Part shown: piece after piece, positions 19,684-25,605 of the stretch
Position numbering within the stretch: position 1 is the stretch's first letter
How the letters are laid out: every line of letters begins with the position of its first letter
From: DATIKM01 sp035477595
GTDB taxonomy: Bacteria > Armatimonadota > Chthonomonadetes > Chthonomonadales > CAJBBX01
DNA: 25,605 bases
Direction of reading: 5' to 3'
Assembly: GCA_035477595.1 (NCBI GenBank)
Contig: DATIKM010000073.1
Span: 1 to 25,605 of the forward strand
Notes under the pieces: generated by a model
The model's database searches: none
What the model was told of the DNA's origin: nothing
What the model saw: the letters and a program-made list of their open reading frames with translations, nothing else
Program-made: the position numbers and the translations under genes

Positions 19684-19738
19684 CCTCGCCGCGGACTGGG
19701 AACCGGTGTTGGTCCGCGGCGAGGGTTTCGGCATTATA
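19684..19738 (-). promoter_or_regulatory. 13-bp perfect hairpin after capsid gene, with TATAAT box
   Basis: CCTCGCCGCGGAC at 19684-19696 and its exact complement at 19712-19724 enclose a 15-base loop. A perfect TATAAT lies at 19738-19733 on the minus strand, upstream of the hairpin, without a good -35. Could be a weak promoter plus 5' structure, or a processing/attenuation site reducing readthrough from the capsid gene; a T tract follows only 17 bases beyond the stem. Confidence 0.4.
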
Positions 19739-19771
19739 CCCAACCGGTGGATACGGGTTTATGGGTGAAGA

Positions 19772-21364
19772 TCAGCTCGCGCCGGAGCTGATGCGGAGGC
19801 CGGCGTAATCCATCGCCGTGCCGGCGACGTTGGCGGCGGCGAGGATCGAGTTGGCGGCGGCGGTGTTGCCCGCGACGGCGGTCGAGCCTTGTTTGCCGGC
19901 GTTGGTGCCGTAGATGAAGGTGGGGCACCAGTAGACATCGCCGGTGGCGGGCTCCTGCCACTTGGCGGCCGCCATGGTGATCTTGGAGTTGGGATCGGTG
20001 ACAACATCGAACATGAGCGTCTGCACGATGCCGAGCTGGGCGGCCATCTCCTGCATGCCTTGGGGCACACCGGCGAGGGAGGCGAAGGCGCGGCCATCGG
20101 CGGCGAAGGCGATGAGGTTTTCCGTCTTGGTGACGGTCATCGAGGTGCCGTCGACCGTGATATCGATCGCGGTGCCGGCGATGGCATTGGCGTAGCTGGT
20201 CGCGGCCTTGAAGGTGGAGCTCGAAGCCTTGATCGCCCAGTAGCGGGTGTTGATGGAGAGGCCGGTGCCGTTGGTCATCGCGGAGATGACGAAGGGGTCG
20301 CCGGTCTCGAGGCCGTGGGCGGCCTTGGTGATGAGGTCGTCGTCGGCCTCGGCGGAGACGCTGGTGAGGGCGCTGCCGTTGTTGCTCGGGAGATCGGGAT
20401 ATTCCTGGATGAGGGCGAAGCCGCCAACGTTCTGCCACATGCGGTAGCCCTGGCCGGTGAGGAGCTGGCCGGCGAAATCCTTGGAGATCATGCGGGGATC
20501 GACCGCGAGCACGGCGGCGACTGAGCTATTCACGAAGAGCACGCGGCCTTCGGGCTCGACGCCTTTGCCGTTGAGCGCGGTGGTGAGGGTCTGCAGCCAG
20601 TCGTAATCGCAGTCGGCGACGGCGGTGACGGTCTCCTGCGAGAAATAGCGGGTCGTCATCTTGGCGAAAAAGCCGTTGTCGATGCAGCTCTTGCCGAGGG
20701 TGTAGCCGCCGCCAGCCATGACCTTGGCATATTGGTTCTTGTCGTCCTTGATGCCATCGAGGTGCAACCACTTGAGCGGGTAGGTGGGTTGGACGTCGGT
20801 GATCACATCGACATCGACGAGGCCGTTGCGCGCGGTGTTGGCGCCGTTGGCGTAGCCGGTGGTGGTATCGTAGGTGGATGCGCTACCGTACACGGCGATG
20901 TGCGCGGTGTGCTTCTTATTCAGCTTGAGCGACTGCGCGGTCCACTGCGCGCCAAACATGTTGATCGCCGGGAAGCGTTTCTGAAAGGCGCCAATCACAT
21001 CGAGCAGGAGCTGCTGCACGGTGAGGGTGGGCGCGTGCACGCGGCCATCGCCGTGGCGGTAGGCCAGCGGGGCGCAGAGCGCGCTCGCGGCGACGAAGGC
21101 GATGAGGCCGCCCGCGAGGCCGGCGCTCGAAACACCCGCCGACACGCTGCCGACAATCGCGGCGAGGCCGAGACCAGCCGGAGTGGCGAGGGCAAGGCCG
21201 ATACCGAGCACGATCGCGAAGGGCAGCCAGGCGAGGTGCAGCGCACGGAGGACGATGCCCGGGAGGGCGAAAACGGCGAAACCGCCCGACCGCTCAAAGG
21301 CGTTCGCGACGGCCACCGGAGAAGACGCGCGCGGGGCGCGGAACGGGTGTTTCAGGTAGTGCAT
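19772..21364 (-). CDS. Major capsid protein with hydrophobic N-terminus and inserted beta domain (530 aa)
   Basis: Position after portal, protease and scaffold, length and the sequence LTVQQLLLDVIGAFQKRFPA, VDVDVITDVQPTYPLKWLHL, GYRMWQNVGGFALIQEYPD support a major capsid (HK97-fold) assignment. Residues 28-100 are strongly hydrophobic (two or three possible membrane spans, such as WLPFAIVLGIGLALA), which is strange for a capsid; an HK97-type protease could remove this part. Residues 332-415 form an inserted beta domain (AAHGLETGDPFVISAMTNGT) matched in the 374-aa tail protein. The leader is a TC-rich hexamer repeat. An internal GTG near residue 109 is an alternative start. Confidence 0.72.
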   Translation of the reverse strand: MHYLKHPFRAPRASSPVAVANAFERSGGFAVFALPGIVLRALHLAWLPFAIVLGIGLALATPAGLGLAAIVGSVSAGVSSAGLAGGLIAFVAASALCAPLAYRHGDGRVHAPTLTVQQLLLDVIGAFQKRFPAINMFGAQWTAQSLKLNKKHTAHIAVYGSASTYDTTTGYANGANTARNGLVDVDVITDVQPTYPLKWLHLDGIKDDKNQYAKVMAGGGYTLGKSCIDNGFFAKMTTRYFSQETVTAVADCDYDWLQTLTTALNGKGVEPEGRVLFVNSSVAAVLAVDPRMISKDFAGQLLTGQGYRMWQNVGGFALIQEYPDLPSNNGSALTSVSAEADDDLITKAAHGLETGDPFVISAMTNGTGLSINTRYWAIKASSSTFKAATSYANAIAGTAIDITVDGTSMTVTKTENLIAFAADGRAFASLAGVPQGMQEMAAQLGIVQTLMFDVVTDPNSKITMAAAKWQEPATGDVYWCPTFIYGTNAGKQGSTAVAGNTAAANSILAAANVAGTAMDYAGLRISSGAS

Positions 21365-21373
21365 GGACGGGAG

Positions 21374-21415
<42 letters not shown>

Positions 21416-21421
21416 GGGGGC

Positions 21422-22105
21422 TCAGTTGCGGCCGGAGGCCCACTGCTGATCGCGGAGCTTGTTGGCGCGGGCGGCGATCTGGCCGGCCTTGACCGGGTCG
21501 CGCTCGGTCGCGAGCTGCGCTTGCAGGTCGGCGTATTCATCGCCGGTGCTGCTGCTGCCAGCCTGAGTCGATGCGGGCAGCTTGTTCTCGGGAAAGCCGA
21601 GCTCGGCAATCTTCTCGCCGGCGAGGGCACCGAGCCGCTTCTCGACCGCAGTGCGCACATCGGCCTCGGACTTGCCGGCGAGCTCAGCGGTCTTGATGCC
21701 GAGCGCGGTACCGAACACGGCGAGCTGGGCATTGAGTGCAGAAACGGTGCCCTGCTCGGCCTTGAGATCATCGCGGAGCTTTGTGACATCCGCGGAGGCA
21801 AGCGCGCCCTCGGGTAGAGCGGGAGTCGCAGCCTTTTCGGCGGCCGCCTTGAGCTGGCTCTCCAGTTCGGTGATGCGCGCGGTGGCCTTGGCGAGATCCG
21901 CGCCGAGCGTCTTGCGACCGCTGACCGCCTCCATCAGCGCGACGCGGAAACCGCTCGGCGAATCATCCTCATCCTTGCCTGCATCGGGATTGGCGGACGC
22001 CAGCGCATTGAGCCAGGCGAGCTCGAGCTGATCGGCGGCGGAGAGTGTGCCGGTGCTTTTCTTGCCGAGCAGTTCCGTGAGGCGAAGACGCTGAGACTTT
22101 TTCAT
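21422..22105 (-). CDS. Head scaffold candidate (227 aa)
   Basis: A charged, helical protein: MKKSQRLRLTELLGKKSTGT, then a heptad-rich middle (DLAKATARITELESQLKAAA, DLKAEQGTVSALNAQLAVFG) and a basic C-terminus (RANKLRDQQWASGRN). It follows the S49 protease and precedes the capsid gene, the place of lambda Nu3-type scaffold, but is a separate gene here and does not share the protease frame. The ATG at 22105 is preferred to a TTG upstream. Role from coiled-coil content and order. Confidence 0.68.
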   Translation of the reverse strand: MKKSQRLRLTELLGKKSTGTLSAADQLELAWLNALASANPDAGKDEDDSPSGFRVALMEAVSGRKTLGADLAKATARITELESQLKAAAEKAATPALPEGALASADVTKLRDDLKAEQGTVSALNAQLAVFGTALGIKTAELAGKSEADVRTAVEKRLGALAGEKIAELGFPENKLPASTQAGSSSTGDEYADLQAQLATERDPVKAGQIAARANKLRDQQWASGRN

Positions 22106-22177
22106 CGGTGAACGTGGTGATGGGTGATCGAGTCGCGTGGACGGTTGCTGGCGCCGGCGTGTCAAACGGCAGCGGGG

Positions 22178-23119
22178 CTACGCGGCGGCGAATCTTTCCA
22201 GGAACTCATCCCAGCCGCTGACGATGCTGTCGGCCATGCCGTTCTCGATCGCCTGCTCGCCGCTGAAGGTCTGCCCTTCGAGGCAGGCGGGGTCGATCAC
22301 TTCGGCGATGTCGGCCACGCAGAGCGCCTGGGCGCGGCCGTGCTGCACCGAGGAGGTGAACCAGCCGTTGATGCGATCGACGCGCGCCTGCAACAGCGCG
22401 CGGTCGTCGGTGGAAAGCGGCCGGCCGGGGAGCCCGATGCCTTTGTGCTTGCCCGCGGCGAAGAGCTGGAGGGCGACACCTTCGAGCTCCATCTTGATCG
22501 ACTCATCGAGCCAGGCAAGATAGGTGCCGACGCTGCCGACGGTGCTGCTGCGGGTGACGTGAAACGCGCTGCACTGACTCGCGAGCCAGTAACACGCGGA
22601 GCACGCGCCGGCATCGGTGAAGGCTTCGACGCGCTTGACCTGCGCAGCGGCCGCGATGGCGGACGCGAACTCGGGGATACCGGTGACTTCGCCGCCGGGA
22701 GAATCCATATCGAGGGCGATCTTCTGGATCTCCGGGGCAGCCAGCGCCTGACGCAGCGCCTCCATGGGGGCATTGATATCGGTGCCACCGCCGCAATCCT
22801 CCTCCCACGCGCTGAGGTTCTTGGCGAGGACGCCGTAGACGGGAACCACGGCCACGCCGGGCATGGGGCTGGTATAGAACCGCGGATCGATGATGGCGCC
22901 GGTCATCGGGTTTACCACCGGAGCGGCCCGCTGCGACCGCTTCGCGTTGTACGGCGAGCGCGTCTTGCGCTGGTTGAAGTCCTGCCCGGCGGCGTGGAGC
23001 TCGAGCGGGGCCTTGCCGGTGAGGCGCGGCAGGAGAAACGCGTGGATGCTCGCAAAGCGCTCGGCGGAGACACACACCGGGTTGAGGTACACGCGCTCGA
23101 AGATGCGGGGATAGTTCAT
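22178..23119 (-). CDS. Head maturation protease, S49 family (gpC-like), 313 aa
   Basis: SppA/ClpP-like fold: IALDMDSPGGEVTGIPEF (137-143 DMDSPGG), nucleophile Ser174 in GACSACYWLASQC, and Lys224/Lys226 in FAAGKHKGIG, the Ser-Lys pair of S49 peptidases. It cleaves scaffold and capsid N-termini during head maturation. The ATG overlaps the portal stop by ATGA, the order portal then protease as in lambda B and C. The C-terminus ends soon after the protease domain, so no in-frame scaffold is fused. Confidence 0.88.
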   Translation of the reverse strand: MNYPRIFERVYLNPVCVSAERFASIHAFLLPRLTGKAPLELHAAGQDFNQRKTRSPYNAKRSQRAAPVVNPMTGAIIDPRFYTSPMPGVAVVPVYGVLAKNLSAWEEDCGGGTDINAPMEALRQALAAPEIQKIALDMDSPGGEVTGIPEFASAIAAAAQVKRVEAFTDAGACSACYWLASQCSAFHVTRSSTVGSVGTYLAWLDESIKMELEGVALQLFAAGKHKGIGLPGRPLSTDDRALLQARVDRINGWFTSSVQHGRAQALCVADIAEVIDPACLEGQTFSGEQAIENGMADSIVSGWDEFLERFAAA

Positions 23120-24687
23120 GAGTCGGTAGTGGGCCGGTCCGGCGAAGGGTCGGCGGCGGGCTGCGCGGCAGTGCCGGGCCGGCCGTAGATGCGATCGAGG
23201 GTCTTTTCGCGATCGAGCCCGCGGGCGGCCGCCTCGTCGCCGATGAACTTCATCTCATCGAGCCACTCGCCGAGCTCGCTCTGGGACTCGAGCCCATCCC
23301 ACCCAAACATGCGGCGGAAAGTGAGAGCGCCAGAGCGCACCTGCTCAAGGTAGAGTTTGCCATCCTTTCCCCGATCGACCGTCCAACGGGCGGGAGGAAT
23401 GACGGCGTGCTTCCACCATTGAGGGTCGCGCGGGCGACGGATGCGTCCGGCAGCAATCTCGAGCGCGGTATCGAAGATGTAGTAACGGCAGACATACGAA
23501 TCGGCGAGGTTCTGTTGTTCGAGGTCGATGAACGACTGGGCATCGGCCATGACGAAGCGGGTGTTGGCCCCGCCGAGGGCGGCGATGTCCCAGAGGACTT
23601 CGGGCGACATGTCGGTGCCCCAGCATATATCGCGCGCGAGGGATTTTAGGAACTCGACACTGTTGGGGTGGGGCCGCTCATCGAGGAGCTGCTTCAGCTC
23701 GGAGCCGGGAGGCAGGCCGGGGATCTCGCCACCCTGGGAGAGGAGCTGCTCCAGCGTGCGCTTGGTGCCATCGGGGACTTCGACCTGAACCTTGGGGTTG
23801 GCATTTTCCCCCATCGGCGGGATGCCGCCGCCGGTGGTGCCCGCGGCCTGGCCGATGTAATACGCGATCTGGTTCGAAATCTTGATGCCCTTCTTCGTTG
23901 CCGCGTTGATCTCGGTGACATCGAGGAGGTGGTTGCACGCGCGGTGCAGGATCGATGGCGTGCGATGTTTGCCCGCGCTCGCGTAGTCGCCGACGTAAAA
24001 GAACTGGCCGACGGGAATATCGCTCTGCGTATCGTGGTCGCCGACGATGCGATAACCCTGCGCGGCGTTGTTGCGGTCGACCAGCACGCCGTCGATCACG
24101 CGATCCATTTCCTCGGTGGAGAGGCGTCCGCTCGAGATGCGATGCGCCTCGAAAAAGGAGCAACGCGCCAGACCGGACTCGGACTTCACGAACGCGCCGC
24201 CGATATCGCCATCGCGGTAGCGGCAGCGCATGACTCCGCGCTGCGAGCTGTAGAAATCCCACCGGCCGCCGGTATCGAACACGTAGCGGGAGCCGTTGCG
24301 CTCCTCGAAAAGTTTCTGCCGCTCGGTGTTCCACTCGCGATCGTCGGTCGTCGGCCGAATCATCAGGCCGGTGCCGGCCACCATGCGCGAGAGGCCGTTG
24401 ATGATGCGGCCGGCAAAGCCGACGTTGGCATCGAGATAGCGGGCGCGACGCAACACCTCGGTGCGCGTGTAGGTCGTGAGTTCCTTCCGGGTATCGAGCT
24501 GCGGAAAGTAGACGAAGCCGCGCATCGTCGACTGGTCGGCAGCGTTGTAGCCCTGCCCGCTGCCCCAGCCCATGAAGGCGGTGGTGGTCGCGGCGTGCAC
24601 GTTTGGCTCGCCCGGGAGCGACACCGGAGCGGCTGGCGTGGCGGTGCGGCCGGCGCGGCGGGCGAGCTTGGCGGAACGGTGACTCAT
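23116..24687 (-). CDS. Portal protein, lambda gpB-type (523 aa)
   Basis: Shows conserved portal features: EVLRRARYLDANVGFAGRII, RGVMRCRYRDGDIGGAFVKS, EAHRISSGR, DYASAGKHRTPSIL, TDMSPEVLWDIAALGGANTR and FVMADAQSFIDLEQQN. These fit the Phage_portal_2 family. It forms the dodecameric portal ring for packaging. ATG overlaps the upstream gene's stop by ATGA, and its own stop overlaps the protease start. The length matches lambda gpB (533 aa). Confidence 0.92.
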   Translation of the reverse strand: MSHRSAKLARRAGRTATPAAPVSLPGEPNVHAATTTAFMGWGSGQGYNAADQSTMRGFVYFPQLDTRKELTTYTRTEVLRRARYLDANVGFAGRIINGLSRMVAGTGLMIRPTTDDREWNTERQKLFEERNGSRYVFDTGGRWDFYSSQRGVMRCRYRDGDIGGAFVKSESGLARCSFFEAHRISSGRLSTEEMDRVIDGVLVDRNNAAQGYRIVGDHDTQSDIPVGQFFYVGDYASAGKHRTPSILHRACNHLLDVTEINAATKKGIKISNQIAYYIGQAAGTTGGGIPPMGENANPKVQVEVPDGTKRTLEQLLSQGGEIPGLPPGSELKQLLDERPHPNSVEFLKSLARDICWGTDMSPEVLWDIAALGGANTRFVMADAQSFIDLEQQNLADSYVCRYYIFDTALEIAAGRIRRPRDPQWWKHAVIPPARWTVDRGKDGKLYLEQVRSGALTFRRMFGWDGLESQSELGEWLDEMKFIGDEAAARGLDREKTLDRIYGRPGTAAQPAADPSPDRPTTDS

Positions 24688-24983
24688 GTTTCGATGCAGC
24701 GTTGGGAGAAGTCGAAGATCCGCCCGGCGGGCTGTGAGTCGGGGGCGTTGTCGGGATCGAGCTCGCGGAGGACATCGAGGGCGGCGCGGAGGCGGGCGAG
24801 GGGCTCGAGCACGAGCTGGCCGGCGGCGGAGCCGTCGACGAAACTCTGCGAGGTGATGACAACCGAGTCGGCCGCGGAGCCGTCGCCGAGAGCCTGGACG
24901 TAGCGACGCAGGCCGACGACATCGCCCGCGTATCTCACGCGCAACCACTCTTTGAAGGTCTCGATCTTGGCGGCTTCGTCCAC
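24684..24983 (-). CDS. Head-tail joining protein candidate, gpW-position (99 aa)
   Basis: GTG start at 24983; ends overlapping the portal start. Small and helical at both ends (KIETFKEWLRVRYAGDV, LEPLARLRAALDVLRELD). In lambda the small gpW lies just before the portal; ours has the same place. No strong sequence match is claimed. The leader ATTGACACCCTCCC is pyrimidine-rich with no Shine-Dalgarno. Confidence 0.58.
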   Translation of the reverse strand: MDEAAKIETFKEWLRVRYAGDVVGLRRYVQALGDGSAADSVVITSQSFVDGSAAGQLVLEPLARLRAALDVLRELDPDNAPDSQPAGRIFDFSQRCIET

Positions 24984-25268
24984 GCGGGCGGGAGGGTGTC
25001 AATCTGCCCGGGAAACAGAACGGCCGCAGGGAGCGACTCCTGCGGCCGTCTGTGACCCAACACCAAGCAAACGAGGAACTGCGGACGCTGCGGAGCGGGT
25101 GTCAAAATGCGCGCAGCCGCGGTTGCGTTACGGGCGCGCGCCGGTCCCCAAATGTCCGCCCGGCTCTGCCTCGGGCCGGCGCATCCGCGCCGCCGAGGCG
25201 GTAAGCCCGCGCACCCTCCGAGCGGCCCGACCGCGGCAGCGAGTATGAAAAGGGGGCGCGGAAGAAGG
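24984..25268. other. 285-bp intergenic region with a terminator and a second hairpin
   Basis: I see no convincing gene on either strand. It contains the terminator at 25015-25049, a 30-nt GC hairpin at 25169-25198 (CCTCGG-CGGCGC arms with a two-base bulge and GGAT loop on the minus strand), and two TTGACAC words. It is the longest gap in a region that should be compact. Confidence 0.6.
25015..25049 (-). terminator. Intrinsic terminator between the 92-aa gene and the gpW-position gene
   Basis: ACGGCCGCAGG(G)AG pairs with CTCCTGCGGCCGT over CGA; the minus strand continues TCTGTTT. Apex GGGAGCGACTCC is the same as at 19014-19050. Confidence 0.65.
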
Positions 25269-25547
25269 TCAGCCAGTGGGCGCGGCGGCGGGCAACGCGC
25301 GGTGGAAGTCGACGTAGAACACGTCGCCCGAGTTGATCTTGTCGAACAAGGCGGGGTTCGCGATGTGGATCGAAAGGTCGGCGCTGGGAGACCAGCGAGC
25401 GAACGAGTTATCCTCATCGCTGCCATCGGCCGGGTAGCAGGAGTCCTTCGCGACCGCGGCAGCGCGAACGGCGATCGAGCGGTAGCTGTCGCCCTCTTTT
25501 CCCTGGGAGGTGCGGTCGACGGAATGAATCCTCATCTTGGCACGCAT
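25269..25547 (-). CDS. Small conserved phage protein (92 aa)
   Basis: From ATG 25547 it begins MRAKMRIHSVDRTSQGKEGD and contains CYPADGSDEDNSFARWSPSA, then the end motif INSGDVFYVDFHRALP. This MRAKM...DEDN-x-FA...VDF pattern is familiar from small phage proteins of unknown role near packaging and head genes. AAGGTGAGC lies before this ATG; the upstream in-frame ATG at 25577 has no such site, so I reject it. A terminator follows. Confidence 0.72.
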   Translation of the reverse strand: MRAKMRIHSVDRTSQGKEGDSYRSIAVRAAAVAKDSCYPADGSDEDNSFARWSPSADLSIHIANPALFDKINSGDVFYVDFHRALPAAAPTG

Positions 25548-25605
25548 GACGTGCTCACCTTGTTTGGAGTTTGGCATAGTGCTGGCGGGCCGAAGTCAAA
25601 GCGCG

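Noticed and set aside
23668..24903. A 411-codon plus-strand open frame
   Set aside because: Antisense to the portal gene, whose conserved motifs are clear on the other strand.
25169..25198. Hairpin at 25169-25198 as an intrinsic terminator
   Set aside because: No T tract follows on either strand; retained only as unexplained structure.

Overview
The window is the structural (late) region of a tailed, siphovirus-like phage or prophage, read from right to left: nearly every gene is on the minus strand. It begins at the portal end near base 25500 and runs to small operon-like genes at base 1. No terminase, integrase, attachment site or tail-fibre chaperone is visible, so the sequence does not say whether this is an integrated prophage or a free phage contig. 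By eye the DNA is about two-thirds G+C. Few genes have a purine-rich Shine-Dalgarno sequence. Most are preceded by pyrimidine-rich leaders, such as the identical GTCTTCCC-ATG at two genes. Families of short CGATTGN heptamer repeats fill several junctions. Together with the Gram-negative-style lipoproteins and signal peptides, this suggests a diderm host with much non-SD initiation. Verrucomicrobiota (Opitutales-like) is my best guess, but it is an inference and not shown.

Head module (25547 to 19086, minus): a small conserved phage protein, a 285-base gap with a terminator, a gpW-position protein, a lambda gpB-type portal, an S49 (gpC-type) head protease, a coiled-coil scaffold candidate, and a major capsid protein with an odd hydrophobic N-terminus and an inserted beta domain. 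Two small head-associated genes and a terminator follow.

Cargo module (about 18900 to 16991): a tiny membrane peptide; a plus-strand pair (an unknown protein and a SWIM-type zinc-finger protein); and a divergent minus-strand pair (an XRE repressor and a KilA-N protein). A 28-bp imperfect palindrome lies between the two pairs. This low-GC-looking island sits between head and tail genes and is the best candidate for an undescribed accessory system.

Connector and tail module (16994 to 7770, minus): small connector proteins, a stand-alone ATP-dependent ligase adenylation domain, a gp10-like protein, tail terminator and tube candidates, a tail assembly candidate, a short tape measure (398 aa) and a run of beta-rich virion proteins. 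A 166-170 bp direct repeat brackets the ligase segment. Three genes here start right after the U-tract of a terminator-like hairpin.

Fibre, lysis and envelope module (7706 to 2674, minus): an 885-aa LamG-containing fibre-like protein with a Sec signal peptide, a secreted TRRQ-type phage protein, a lipoprotein with a transglutaminase-like Cys/His/Glu set, an alpha/beta hydrolase, and a lipoprotein plus membrane coiled-coil pair that may be spanins. Below base 3001 lie two divergent ribbon-helix-helix genes and an overlapping operon of unknown small proteins, including two with cysteine knuckles.
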